From Methylovorus glucosotrophus (GTDB lineage: Bacteria > Pseudomonadota > Gammaproteobacteria > Burkholderiales > Methylophilaceae), in NCBI RefSeq assembly GCF_009858335.1, contig NZ_VMSE01000001.1, forward strand, positions 248,001-312,000: 64,000 bases of DNA. The letters run 5' to 3'. Below the pieces are notes generated by a model, which saw only the letters and a list, made by a program, of their open reading frames with translations, made no database searches and was not told where the DNA came from. How positions within the stretch are numbered: the first letter of the stretch is position 1; every line of letters starts with the position of its first letter. The translations under genes were made by a program, and so were the position numbers. Shown piece by piece: positions 20,365 to 28,771 of this stretch.

Positions 20365-21093
20365 ATGTCTATACAGCACACCCCACACCAGAACCATTTG
20401 CTCGATGCCCTGCCAGCCCCCGAGCTTGCCCGTCTTCAACCTCATCTCGAGCTGGTAAAAATGCCACTGGGCCTGGCCCTGTACGAATCCGGAGGGCAGC
20501 TTCACCATGTTTATTTCCCGACCACCGCCATTGTGTCGCTGCTCTATGTGATGGCCGATGGCGCCTCTGCCGAGATTGCGGTGGTAGGTAACGAAGGCAT
20601 ATTGGGTATTGCGCTGTTCATGGGAGGCGAAACCACGCCCAGCCGCGCAGTCGTGCAGAGTGAAGGTTATGGTTACCGGCTCAAGGCGCAGTTGCTCAAG
20701 GATGAATTCAACCGCGCCGGACCGGTCATGCGTCTGCTGCTGCGCTATACCCAGGCCTTGATTACCCAGATGGCGCAAACCGCCGTTTGCAACCGGCACC
20801 ACTCGGTGGAAAAGCAGCTCTGCCGCTGGCTATTGCTCAGTCTGGATCGGCTGCCAGGCAACGAATTGAGCATGACGCAGGAATTGATCGCCAACATGCT
20901 GGGCGTACGCCGCGAAGGCGTGACCGAGGCCGCGGGCAAGCTACAGCGCGATGGCCTGATCGAATACAGCCGTGGGCATATCATGGTGCTGGACCGGCCC
21001 GGCCTGGAGACGCGGGTTTGCGAGTGCTATCAGGTGGTCAAGACCGAATTTGACCGCTTGCTGCCTTCGCTGCACAAATCGGTGATTGATTAG
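20365..21093 (+). CDS. Crp/Fnr-family transcriptional regulator
   Basis: 242 residues: an N-terminal cNMP-binding-type jelly roll (about 10-130) and a C-terminal winged helix (about 150-225) with LIANMLGVRREGVTEAAGKL as helix-turn-helix. The phosphate cassette of true cAMP receptors is not recognisable and there is no FNR-type cysteine cluster, so the effector is unknown. The AAGGGGAGCCT sequence before the ATG is a good ribosome-binding site. It forms a module with the downstream REC-PAS-GGDEF protein and a second paralogue at 22731-23438. Proteins of this subfamily often regulate stress or surface genes. Confidence 0.93.
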   Translation: MSIQHTPHQNHLLDALPAPELARLQPHLELVKMPLGLALYESGGQLHHVYFPTTAIVSLLYVMADGASAEIAVVGNEGILGIALFMGGETTPSRAVVQSEGYGYRLKAQLLKDEFNRAGPVMRLLLRYTQALITQMAQTAVCNRHHSVEKQLCRWLLLSLDRLPGNELSMTQELIANMLGVRREGVTEAAGKLQRDGLIEYSRGHIMVLDRPGLETRVCECYQVVKTEFDRLLPSLHKSVID

Positions 21094-21236
21094 CCTTCCC
21101 GGAACTACTTTGCGCCAATGTTCGCAAGGGCACGGTGCAGCCTCTGCAAGTGGAATAAGCTGATAGCAGCCAGGCATCACAGGATGCTATCGCCCCAGTG
21201 GCGCCAAGGCTTCCATCCGCCTTTTCAGGAGCTGCC

Positions 21237-22544
21237 ATGGTGCTGCCAAGACAAATACTGTTGATTACCGATAAGGCCAGGGACGGACATCAGCTAAAAA
21301 CAGTATTTGGCCGCGTGCGCGTGCATCCTTTCAAACTCACCTGGGTGCGTCGCCTGGCGCGGGCAATGCGTTTCCTCAAGACAAAAGAAGTGGATGCCAT
21401 TATCGTGGACCTGGGCTTGCCAGACAGCGAGGGCATACCCACCTTTGAGGCCTTGTTTGCGGTGGCACCCTACACGCCGATCATCACCTTGCAGACAGAA
21501 GATACCGCTGCAGCGGCGGCTCTTATCAAGGCGGCCTCTGAACGAGGCGCGCAGGGGTATTTGACGCATGCTCACTTCACCCCGGACCAGATTATCCAGA
21601 CCGTGGAAAATGTGCTGCAGCGCAGTGTGTTCGAGCGTTTTATGCAGCAGGAAAAAGTGCGGGCAGAAATAGCCCTCAACTCGATCAGCGATGCCGTGAT
21701 CTGCACCGACATGCAGGGCGAGGTGAATTACCTCAATCTCGCGGCCGAATCCCTCACCGGCTGGTCGCGGCAAGAGGCCAATGGCTTGCCCATCGTCAAG
21801 GTCTTTCAGCTGATTAACGGCGTCACCCGCCTGCATGACCAGAACCCGGTACACCGCGTGCTTACGCAGGACATAACGCAAGGGCTAAACCCCGATACGA
21901 TATTGATACGCCGGGATGGCAGCGAAGTGGCGATCGAAGATTCCATCTCGCCGATTCACGATGGCAGCGGCAAGCTCACCGGCGCCGTGATTGTCTTTCA
22001 TGATGTGAGTGCGGCGCGTGCCATGGCGAGCAAAATGGCGCATCTGGCGCAGCATGATTACCTGACCAATCTCCCCAACCGCATGTTGCTGAATGACCGG
22101 CTGTCGCAGGCCATCACCCTGGCTGAGCGTGGCACCAGCCAGCTGGCCGTGCTGTTCATGGATCTGGACAACTTCAAGCAGATCAACGATACCCTGGGTC
22201 ATGTGGTGGGGGATGCGATTTTGCAGTCGGTGGCCAAACGCCTGATCGAGCTGGTCCGCAAGTCAGATACCGTGAGCCGGCAAGGCGGCGACGAATTTCT
22301 GATGCTGGTGGACGAAAGCAAACATGGCGAGGATGCGGCGTTGATTGCCAGCAAGATATTACGCGCCCTGGAAAAGCCCCACGCCATTGGCGGCAAGGAG
22401 TTGCATCTGACCGCCAGCATCGGCATCAGTCTGTATCCGCACGATGGCCGTGATGCCCAGACCCTGATCAATCATGCCGATAGCGCCATGTACGAGGCAA
22501 AAAAGCAGGGACGCAACAATTTCAAGTTTTTCAGGGGGTGTTAA
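21237..22544 (+). CDS. Response-regulator-like diguanylate cyclase (REC-PAS-GGDEF)
   Basis: About 435 residues starting at the ATG at 21237, which has AGGAG 6 bases upstream. An N-terminal receiver-like domain (about 5-125, with VDLGLPDSEG holding the phospho-acceptor aspartate) is followed by a PAS domain (about 145-265, NSISDAVICTDMQGEVNYLN) and a GGDEF domain (about 280-435). The active site reads RQGGDEFLML and is intact; an inhibitory I-site RKSD lies five residues before it. The protein should therefore make cyclic di-GMP under product feedback. No EAL domain is present. No cognate kinase is adjacent. Confidence 0.94.
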   Translation: MVLPRQILLITDKARDGHQLKTVFGRVRVHPFKLTWVRRLARAMRFLKTKEVDAIIVDLGLPDSEGIPTFEALFAVAPYTPIITLQTEDTAAAAALIKAASERGAQGYLTHAHFTPDQIIQTVENVLQRSVFERFMQQEKVRAEIALNSISDAVICTDMQGEVNYLNLAAESLTGWSRQEANGLPIVKVFQLINGVTRLHDQNPVHRVLTQDITQGLNPDTILIRRDGSEVAIEDSISPIHDGSGKLTGAVIVFHDVSAARAMASKMAHLAQHDYLTNLPNRMLLNDRLSQAITLAERGTSQLAVLFMDLDNFKQINDTLGHVVGDAILQSVAKRLIELVRKSDTVSRQGGDEFLMLVDESKHGEDAALIASKILRALEKPHAIGGKELHLTASIGISLYPHDGRDAQTLINHADSAMYEAKKQGRNNFKFFRGC

Positions 22545-22730
22545 CGCATCGCCATCCCATCAGCGCATACTTGATCTCCAAGGGGCGTGCGGGGTATGCG
22601 TGGTATCGCACAGATATTGCCCGGCTGATTCGTTAGCTTGAAGACATCGCGCTATTCCTTGCCATTGCCGAGTCCGTCTGGTGATGTCTGTTGCCCATGT
22701 GTACGTTTCTCTGCAAGGTGCCTCCCCCAG

Positions 22731-23438
22731 ATGCTTCATATGTCTACGTCCCCTTTTAATTGTCTGCTGGAGGCGTTGCCGCTTCCCGAACGACTCAGTT
22801 TTATCAGCACATGTGATTCGGTCGAGCTGGGCTTGACCCAGGTACTCAACCAGCCGGATGACACCGTTGAATATGTGTATTTCCCCCTGACCTGCATGGT
22901 GGCCCTGACCCTCAATCTGGAAGAGGGCGAGGGTATGGAGGTCGCCCTGATCGGCAATGAAGGCATGGTCGGCGCTTCCCTGATACTGGGCGTGGCGCAG
23001 AGTCCGTTCGGCGCCACGGTGCAAGGCCATGGCCTTGCCTTGCGCAGCTCAGCGCCACTGTTTCTGGAAGAGCTGGAGCGCCATCCGCAATTGCACGAGC
23101 TGGTAAAACGCTATGTGCATGTCTCCTGCCAGCAGTTTGCGCAGATTGCCATATGCAACCGCTATCATGTGGTGGAGAAGCGCCTTGCACGCCTGCTGTT
23201 GATGACGCGGGATCGCATGCATTCGGAGGATTTTTACATCACCCATGAATTGCTGGCGAAGATGCTGGGCGTGCGGCGCGTAGGCGTTACCAAGGCTGCG
23301 GGCGCCTTGCATACCCAGCATTTGATCAGCTATCGCCGCGGGGTGGTAAGGATAGATGATGCCGCCGGGCTGGAAGCGGCGGCATGCAGTTGCTATGAGA
23401 CGGATAAAGCAGTCTACGCCCGCTTGCTGGTGTGCTAG
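22731..23438 (+). CDS. Crp/Fnr-family transcriptional regulator (paralogue)
   Basis: About 235 residues. It is a clear paralogue of the regulator at 20365-21093: both have VEYVYFPLT/HHVYFPTTAI in the sensor, IGNEG/VGNEG, and the recognition helix LGVRR.GVT.AAG. The sensor lacks an obvious cAMP cassette. The ATG at 22731 is chosen because AAGGTG lies 10 bases upstream; an ATG three codons later is also possible. With the diguanylate cyclase between them, the two paralogues form a small regulatory block. Confidence 0.92.
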   Translation: MLHMSTSPFNCLLEALPLPERLSFISTCDSVELGLTQVLNQPDDTVEYVYFPLTCMVALTLNLEEGEGMEVALIGNEGMVGASLILGVAQSPFGATVQGHGLALRSSAPLFLEELERHPQLHELVKRYVHVSCQQFAQIAICNRYHVVEKRLARLLLMTRDRMHSEDFYITHELLAKMLGVRRVGVTKAAGALHTQHLISYRRGVVRIDDAAGLEAAACSCYETDKAVYARLLVC

Positions 23439-23443
23439 CAGGT

Positions 23444-23460
23444 CGCGGCCGATAGCCGCG
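23444..23460. terminator. Hairpin between convergent genes
   Basis: CGCGGC and GCCGCG form a GC-rich stem with a 5-base loop just after the second Crp/Fnr gene and before the end of the convergent small gene. No T-tract follows, so the terminator role is tentative. Confidence 0.35.
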
Positions 23461-23469
23461 CTGGCTCAT

Positions 23470-23679
23470 TCAGGAAGGCAACAGCCCGGAGGTGGTCATG
23501 CTCTGTTTGACCAGCTGCAAGGAGTTTTTCAGCCTGGCATGCAGCGATGCCACGGCCGGGTCTTTTTCATTGGCCGTCAAGGCAATTGCCGACTCTGCCT
23601 CGGCCACCGCCTGATTAAAGGCATGCATGAGTGCCTGGGTATTTGCATCACAACTGAACTCTGGGCCGACGTGAGACAT
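23470..23679 (-). CDS. Truncated DUF883 (YqjD/ElaB)-like protein without membrane anchor
   Basis: 69 residues with AGGAG 7 bases before the ATG. Its core aligns with the soluble half of the YqjD-like protein encoded at 24437-24757: both share a F-x-x-A-V-A-x-A-E stretch, the segment TAN, and a SL-x-x-VK-x-x-M end. It ends before the glycine-rich membrane helix seen in YqjD. It is the last gene of a same-strand stress cluster. YqjD anchors ribosomes to the inner membrane in E. coli; this soluble copy might bind partners without the membrane. That is inference. Confidence 0.7.
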   Translation of the reverse strand: MSHVGPEFSCDANTQALMHAFNQAVAEAESAIALTANEKDPAVASLHARLKNSLQLVKQSMTTSGLLPS

Positions 23680-23687
23680 GATGACTC

Positions 23688-24044
23688 CTAGGGTGGGTTA
23701 ATCACAAATGGGGTATGCATTTCAGCGGGTCGGTTATCCATGTCGGTGCTTGCCGGTGCCGGCGAGCGCAAGGCCCGCCATTGCTGGTAATAGCGCCACA
23801 GCTTGAACATCTGGTAATACCAGTGGCGGGTAGGGTTGCGTTGCCAACGCAGCAGCAGCCAAACCCCGGGCCCCAGAAAAACGGCATGGCTACGCATGAA
23901 TTTCAGGACGGTTAAGCTATGGTCCAGTCTTGCCAGCCTGGCTTGCCATACCTCGGCGTGCAGGGCGATCAGCGTGCGCTGTTGCGCAGATTGCTGCAAC
24001 AGCTGGGCGCGCCGCCTTGCCAGAGCTTGCATGCGGGTACTCAC
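23688..24044 (-). CDS. yqjK: YqjK-like protein
   Basis: 118 residues, basic and arginine-rich at the N terminus (RMQALARRRAQLLQQSAQQR), with one short hydrophobic segment (HAVFLGPGVWLLL) and a tail with many tryptophans and tyrosines. This composition and the order yqjD-yqjE-yqjK match the conserved enterobacterial trio, and the gene overlaps the upstream yqjE-like gene by 4 bases. The function of YqjK is unknown. The call leans on gene order as much as sequence. Confidence 0.7.
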   Translation of the reverse strand: MSTRMQALARRRAQLLQQSAQQRTLIALHAEVWQARLARLDHSLTVLKFMRSHAVFLGPGVWLLLRWQRNPTRHWYYQMFKLWRYYQQWRALRSPAPASTDMDNRPAEMHTPFVINPP

Positions 24045-24433
24045 GGCGGCGTTTTCATGGCTTGAATATCCTTGCCCAGCTCATCCATGCTGGTGGAAAA
24101 CAGCTGAGGCTTGTGCCTGATTTTATGCAGTGCCAGCAGCCCAAGCAGCACGGCCATGGTAATAAACCCCGCGCTCAGGATCGCCAGCACGCGCAAGGGA
24201 TAGGTATTCCAGAAGAAGGCGATCAGCAGTATGCATGCCAATATCACGCCGATACCCAGGCAAAACAGCAGCGCCAGCGTGGTGACCAGCAAAGAAAAAA
24301 AGTGCAGCCGCTCCTCTTCTATATCCACCCGCAGCAGTGCCAGGCGGGTATAGAGGATGGCGAGCAGGGCGCCGCTCAGGGCCGTAAGCGAACCCAGTAC
24401 GCCAGGACTGGCAGTGGCTGCATCGTTGGCCAT
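24041..24433 (-). CDS. yqjE: YqjE-like phage-holin-family membrane protein
   Basis: 130 residues with two strong transmembrane segments, FSLLVTTLALLFCLGIGVIL and VLAILSAGFITMAVLLGLLA, after an N-terminal amphipathic region. This is the profile of the YqjE/holin superfamily III (Pfam Phage_holin_3_6). It starts 3 bases after the YqjD-like stop and overlaps the yqjK-like gene, so the three are one transcription unit. Family members are induced in stationary phase and osmotic stress in E. coli; the molecular role is unknown. Confidence 0.82.
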   Translation of the reverse strand: MANDAATASPGVLGSLTALSGALLAILYTRLALLRVDIEEERLHFFSLLVTTLALLFCLGIGVILACILLIAFFWNTYPLRVLAILSAGFITMAVLLGLLALHKIRHKPQLFSTSMDELGKDIQAMKTPP

Positions 24434-24436
24434 GGG

Positions 24437-24757
24437 CTAAGGCGCCCGACGCCCAATTAACCAGCCAATGGCAACACCCACCGCCGCGCCTATGCCGATG
24501 GCTTCCCATGGGTTTTCATGCACATATTCATCGGTGGCTTTGGCGGCTTCGCGGGTTTTGGCGATGATGGCGGTCTGTGCTTCGGCCATATTGACCTTGA
24601 CCACGCCCAGCGATTTTTCCACCTTGTCGCGAATCTGCGCAAGCTGCTCTCCGCCCTGGTTGGCGGTAGCCTTGAGCAATGCTTCGGCATCCGCCACGGC
24701 GACCTGAAAATCCGCAATCAATTGTTCGCGGCTGTTTGTTGTCTTGATTTCATCCAT
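24437..24757 (-). CDS. yqjD: YqjD/ElaB-family (DUF883) inner-membrane protein
   Basis: 106 residues: a helical soluble region followed by YVHENPWEAIGIGAAVGVAI and a final GWLIGRR, the diagnostic C-terminal glycine-zipper membrane anchor of DUF883. E. coli YqjD binds ribosomes at the membrane in stationary phase and limits growth. An AAGGAG ribosome-binding site precedes the ATG. It heads the YqjD-YqjE-YqjK unit and has a second, anchorless relative at the end of the cluster (23470-23679). Confidence 0.9.
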   Translation of the reverse strand: MDEIKTTNSREQLIADFQVAVADAEALLKATANQGGEQLAQIRDKVEKSLGVVKVNMAEAQTAIIAKTREAAKATDEYVHENPWEAIGIGAAVGVAIGWLIGRRAP

Positions 24758-24787
24758 ATGGTGCTCCTTAAGTGGTGGGGTGGGTAT

Positions 24788-24979
24788 TTATGCCGTGTGG
24801 GCCATGCGATAGGCATGCCATTTCAACGTTAGCCGCGGGCGCCAGATATGGATGCTGCGTTCCGTGAGAATGCCAAGCGCAATCACAGGCAGCAGATAAA
24901 TCAGGCCGCCCATGGTGACCGACGCCCCCATGGCCAGCAGACACAGGGCAACTAAAACAAATGCAAAGGCTTCCAGCAT
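24788..24979 (-). CDS. Small two-helix membrane protein, hypothetical
   Basis: 63 residues with two hydrophobic helices (FAFVLVALCLLAMGASV and GLIYLLPVIALGILT) and a basic tail. An AAAGGAA ribosome-binding site lies before the ATG. It sits 30 bases upstream of the YqjD-like gene on the same strand, so it probably belongs to the same envelope-stress unit. No named family is recognised. Confidence 0.65.
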   Translation of the reverse strand: MLEAFAFVLVALCLLAMGASVTMGGLIYLLPVIALGILTERSIHIWRPRLTLKWHAYRMAHTA

Positions 24980-25009
24980 GATGGTTCCTTTAAAGGGGAT
25001 GCTTAACGA

Positions 25010-25327
25010 CTATTTGGCTTTGAGCCGCATATCATTTTTCACTGACTTGACACCACCGACGCGCCCTGCCACGGCAATCGCCTTGTTGATGTCTTCCTGT
25101 GAATTAACAAAACCGCTCAGCTGCACCACGCCCTTGAAGGTTTCGACATTGATCTCAGCCGATTTCAGGGTGGGCTCGTTGAAAATGGCTGCCTTCACCT
25201 TGGTGGTGATGACGCTGTCATCCATGTATTCGCCCGTGCCTTCTTTTTTGGAAGTGGATGCGCAGCCGACAGAGGTGATCAGGGCCAATGCCATGCTGAA
25301 GGCGACGATCAGTTTTAGTGCTTTCAT
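25010..25327 (-). CDS. BON-domain periplasmic lipoprotein (OsmY-like)
   Basis: About 105 residues from the ATG at 25327, which has AAGGAA 8 bases upstream. The signal peptide MKALKLIVAFSMALALITSV ends at a GC pair that is a likely, though imperfect, lipobox. The mature part is a single BON domain: DDSVITTKVKAAIFNEPTLK, then VETFKGVVQLSGFVNSQEDI and VAGRVGGVKSVKNDM. BON domains bind phospholipids and appear in osmotic-shock proteins such as OsmY. Position and strand place it at the head of the stress cluster running down to 23470. Confidence 0.9.
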   Translation of the reverse strand: MKALKLIVAFSMALALITSVGCASTSKKEGTGEYMDDSVITTKVKAAIFNEPTLKSAEINVETFKGVVQLSGFVNSQEDINKAIAVAGRVGGVKSVKNDMRLKAK

Positions 25328-25672
25328 GGGGTATTCCTTGTGTGATGGGTAAAGTGGGGTTGAAATATGCGGGGTGTGCTCAATAGCTCTTGCCATGGAT
25401 GGCATCTTTGCAGTGCACGTCCTAATGGCCGTGGTGTCCAGGCGTGTTGCTCATGGAGCGTGATATTTTTTGTGGTTTGGCAGCCGCGACTGCGAATCTC
25501 AGTCTCAGGGCAGCCACACATGGCAGAAAGGAGCGTTTACCGCGGTGAAAGGGGGCTTGCTCTCAGTGCTTAACCCAGATTAGGGTTTCAGGCAGGTTTG
25601 GTCTGTGCGCAACTACACATAGCACGTTAATTTTGTGATGGAGGCCTGCTGCGCGTCCGGCCAGCTTGTAAT
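25328..25672. other. Gene-free stretch upstream of the BON lipoprotein
   Basis: 345 bases hold no convincing gene. The promoter of the BON lipoprotein must lie here. A weak dyad AACCC-AGATTA-GGGTT sits near 25563-25579. No tRNA, riboswitch or clear terminator was seen. Confidence 0.5.
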
Positions 25673-26278
25673 TCAATGCCCCAGTGACTGCAGCACGCTG
25701 GCACCTGCGGGCGACAATGCCCACAGCAACACGCCACTATTGATCAGCACCGTGGCCCAGAAGATGATCAGAAACGAACGCTTGGCGGTTTTGTGCCGGA
25801 ATAGCCGTTGCCCGGCGATCGCCCCCGGCCAGCCACCCAGCAGCGCCAGCAGGTGCAATGTGTTTTCAGCTGTCCTCTGGCGATGATGTCGGGCTGCAGA
25901 CTTGTCGATGGCATACGCCCCAAAGGTAACGACACTCGCCGCCAGATAGAGCCCCAGTAAAGCGGCAGGCAGCTGCCCCGCCCAGACCGCCCCTGCCACG
26001 CCGCAAAGAAAGATAAAGGCAAACAGTGGCAGTACAGGGCTGCGCTGGGATGAGGCAGGCGCTGGCCTATGACCCACAAACACCACTTTCAACGCATGTG
26101 GGCGCCCTTTGGCATCCAGCGTGCGCTCATAGGTAACCAGCTCATCGCCCTCTGGGCGCCGCTTGCGATCGCTGAATGCGCTGATATGCAGAAAGACCGG
26201 CTCACCCCCGCCATTCGGGGTAATGAAACCAAAGCCCTCCTTATCTTTCCATGTGGTAATTCGACCTTGATATCGCAT
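25673..26278 (-). CDS. Cold-shock domain fused to DUF1294 membrane domain
   Basis: About 201 residues from the ATG at 26278 (an in-frame TTG at 26299 is weaker). Residues 1-65 form a cold-shock domain with KDKEGFGFITPNGG and VFLHISAF, the RNP-type nucleic-acid-binding motifs. From about residue 80 four hydrophobic helices form DUF1294, recognised by YAIDKSAARHHRQRTAENTL and LLALLGGWPGAIAGQ. The combination is common in proteobacteria. It suggests a membrane-anchored RNA-binding protein; its exact role is unknown. Confidence 0.9.
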   Translation of the reverse strand: MRYQGRITTWKDKEGFGFITPNGGGEPVFLHISAFSDRKRRPEGDELVTYERTLDAKGRPHALKVVFVGHRPAPASSQRSPVLPLFAFIFLCGVAGAVWAGQLPAALLGLYLAASVVTFGAYAIDKSAARHHRQRTAENTLHLLALLGGWPGAIAGQRLFRHKTAKRSFLIIFWATVLINSGVLLWALSPAGASVLQSLGH

Positions 26279-26599
26279 CGATTCAGGTATCTTCAGCAAG
26301 GGAATATGAGAAACGGTCTGGCGATGCTACATCAGCCGAGCCCGCCATCAAAATCGTGCGTTGAGCATCGCAACGCCCGACGAACATCATCGGGCGTTTT
26401 TTTACTGCCTGGCGACTAGTCATGGCGTTTGATATACGAATTCCAGGGGTTGGTAGAATAGTATAAAAATCAGCCTGTTATTTCCGGGCGAAGCGTATTG
26501 TTTCTTGGCGTGCAATGGTGAATTTCTCCGTGCGGCGATTCTAATCAAGAGGTATCTGGGCAAAACTGGAAGCGTCTAAAACAAACCAAAGGAATGAAG
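26279..26599. other. Gene-free stretch with an orphan terminator
   Basis: 321 bases separate the divergent DUF1294 gene and the hydrolase gene. It contains a plus-strand intrinsic terminator at 26372-26403 with no plus-strand gene before it, then an A+T-rich part (about 26410-26500) likely to hold the hydrolase promoter. Confidence 0.5.
26372..26403 (+). terminator. Orphan intrinsic terminator
   Basis: AACGCCCGA (26372-26380) pairs with TCGGGCGTT (26390-26398), followed by a run of seven Ts. No plus-strand gene lies in the 1.5 kb upstream (all the way to the end of the gene at 23438 only minus-strand genes occur). Confidence 0.8.
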
Positions 26600-27592
26600 A
26601 TGCTGCGCTACCTCCGTATTGCCAAACTGACTATCGCCCTGGGCTTAATTGCTACTGCCACTGCGATTCCCCTTTCATCCCAGGCGGCTCCAACGGTTTC
26701 CAGCCAAGGGTCCGCTGCCACCAAGGCTGTTTCCTATCACACGGTGGATATTGACGGTGTGAAGGTGTTTTATCGGGAAGCCGGCCCTGCAAACGCGCCG
26801 GTGGTATTGCTTTTGCATGGCTTTCCCAGCTCCTCGCACATGTTCCGCAACCTGATTCCACAACTTGCCGAGCGCTATCATGTCATTGCGCCGGATTATC
26901 CCGGCTATGGCCAAAGTGATCAGCCCGCCATGGATAAATTTGCATACAGTTTTGATCATTTGGCGACGGTCATGGATAAATTGACCATCAAGCTTGGCCT
27001 GGGCAAATTTGCCATCTATGTGCAGGATTACGGCGCACCTGTGGGTTACCGTATCGCAAGCGCTCATCCCGACAAGATAAGCGCCATTATTGTGCAGAAT
27101 GGTAATGCCTATGACGAAGGCATAGACAACGCGTTCTGGGCGCCATTGAAGGATTACTGGAAGGATAAATCCGAAGCGAATGCAGCCAAGCTGCGGCCGT
27201 TTTTTGAGCTGGCTGCCACCAAATGGCAATATACCGAAGGCTTTCGCAATCCCGCAGCGCATGTGAGTCCGGATGCCTGGATGATGGATCAGGCGTATAT
27301 GGATCGTCCTGGCAACAAGGATATTCAGCTGGAACTGTTCTATAGCTACGGTACTAATCCGCCGCACTATCCTGAGTGGCAGGCTTATTTCCGCCGATAT
27401 CAGCCTCCGATGCTGATTGTGTGGGGCAAAAACGATAAGATTTTCCCGGCTGCGGGCGCTACACCTTACTTGAGGGATTTGCCGAACGCCGAACTACATC
27501 TGCTGGATACCGGGCACTTTGCCTTGGAGGAGGATGGCGATGAGATTGCCAGACTGATGGGTAACTTCCTGGACCGCAACGTAAAACCTTGA
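26600..27592 (+). CDS. Secreted alpha/beta hydrolase, epoxide hydrolase/haloalkane dehalogenase-like
   Basis: About 330 residues. AAAGGA sits directly against the ATG at 26594 and 6 bases before the ATG at 26600, so the latter is preferred. A Sec signal peptide ends near AIPLSSQAA. The hydrolase fold shows the oxyanion loop [20 protein letters not shown], the nucleophile elbow VQDYGAPVG, where the nucleophile is aspartate rather than serine as in epoxide hydrolases and dehalogenases, and the catalytic histidine in [11 protein letters not shown]. It is a single-gene unit followed by a strong terminator. The substrate is unknown. Confidence 0.88.
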   Translation: MLRYLRIAKLTIALGLIATATAIPLSSQAAPTVSSQGSAATKAVSYHTVDIDGVKVFYREAGPANAPVVLLLHGFPSSSHMFRNLIPQLAERYHVIAPDYPGYGQSDQPAMDKFAYSFDHLATVMDKLTIKLGLGKFAIYVQDYGAPVGYRIASAHPDKISAIIVQNGNAYDEGIDNAFWAPLKDYWKDKSEANAAKLRPFFELAATKWQYTEGFRNPAAHVSPDAWMMDQAYMDRPGNKDIQLELFYSYGTNPPHYPEWQAYFRRYQPPMLIVWGKNDKIFPAAGATPYLRDLPNAELHLLDTGHFALEEDGDEIARLMGNFLDRNVKP

Positions 27593-27627
27593 TGTTGGCT
27601 GGACCTTAAACGGGGTTCGTATGGAAA

Positions 27628-27666
27628 GCCACTGGCCTGAGACTCATGCAGGCCAGTGGCTTTTTT
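27628..27666 (+). terminator. Intrinsic terminator after the hydrolase gene
   Basis: GCCACTGGCCTG (27628-27639) pairs perfectly with CAGGCCAGTGGC (27649-27660), followed by six Ts. Confidence 0.92.
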
Positions 27667-27741
27667 AATTTCAGGGGATGTGTCTGAATTCTGATTGCGC
27701 TTATGCCAGCGCCAGCCGCGTCTGACGTACCACTGAGGGAG

Positions 27742-28620
27742 CTAAAGATGGGGATGCGCGCGCAGGCGCTCGACCATGAGGTCGATGAAAGCCCTCACCT
27801 TGGAGGAGCCATATTTTTCTTCACGATGCACCACATGCACCGGCCAGGGGGATTCTTCAAAGGTCTCAAGCAACAGACGCAAGCTATCGCGCTCGACTTC
27901 GCTGCGTACCTGGTAAGACAGCAGCCGCGTGATGCCAAGCCCACCAATCGCGGCTGACAGGGCTGCGTCGTTGCTGGTGACCACCAGTCGCGGATTTATC
28001 TGTACCAGTTCTGGTTCATCGCCGCCTTCAAAACGCCACTCGACGCGGGGTGAAAGCGCATTGGAAACGATCATGGAATGCTGCAGGAGATCGGCCGGGA
28101 TTTGTGGCGTGCCATGGGCTTCCAGATAAGCAGGCGATGCACATAGCACGCGGCGCACTTGCCCGACCTTGACGGCTCGTAACGAGGAATCGGGCAAGTT
28201 GCCGATGCGGATTGCAACATCCATGCCCTCCTCGACCAGATTGGTCACCCGGTCTACAAAATTCGCATTGACCTTCACCAGAGGGTAGCGCTGCATGTAT
28301 TCAATGATAGTGGGCATGACAAACATGCGCCCGAACAGCACCGGGGCCGTGACCGATAGCGTGCCGCGCGGCTCGGCATTGATGCCCGAGGCCGCCTCGT
28401 TGGCTTCGGCGATACTCTGCAGTATGGCCCGTGCGTCATCGTAATAGCGGAGGCCAGCATCGGTGAAGCGCACATTGCGCGTGGTGCGTTGCACCAGCTG
28501 TACGCCCAGTTGCTCTTCCAGTGCGCCTACGGCTCGGGTGACCGCTGCGGGCGATATATCCAGCTGGCGGGAGGCGGCGGCAAATCCTCCTTGTTCTCCA
28601 ACGGCTACCAGTACACGCAT
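27742..28620 (-). CDS. LysR-family transcriptional regulator
   Basis: At least 292 residues. The helix-turn-helix is GGFAAASRQLDISPAAVTRA (about residues 11-30), followed by the linker helix and a periplasmic-binding-type effector domain (about 88-290). The ATG at 28620 gives MRVLVAVGEQ; family members usually begin 6-8 residues earlier. Upstream, the frame stays open and a GGAG site precedes two ATC codons, so the true start may be a non-standard ATC at about 28641-28644. It is divergent from the PNPOx-family gene at 28772, its most likely target. Confidence 0.92.
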   Translation of the reverse strand: MRVLVAVGEQGGFAAASRQLDISPAAVTRAVGALEEQLGVQLVQRTTRNVRFTDAGLRYYDDARAILQSIAEANEAASGINAEPRGTLSVTAPVLFGRMFVMPTIIEYMQRYPLVKVNANFVDRVTNLVEEGMDVAIRIGNLPDSSLRAVKVGQVRRVLCASPAYLEAHGTPQIPADLLQHSMIVSNALSPRVEWRFEGGDEPELVQINPRLVVTSNDAALSAAIGGLGITRLLSYQVRSEVERDSLRLLLETFEESPWPVHVVHREEKYGSSKVRAFIDLMVERLRAHPHL

Positions 28621-28771
28621 CAGGTGAATGTGGTCGATGATCGTTACTCCAGGCGAAATAATGAATTGCGGGCAGAGCTGATTCTATCAGGTGCATTATT
28701 TCCTAGAATGGCCTCATCAACAACGGCGTAGGCGATAAAGCCGGAGGCCGTGTTTCCATCAGGAGAATGCC

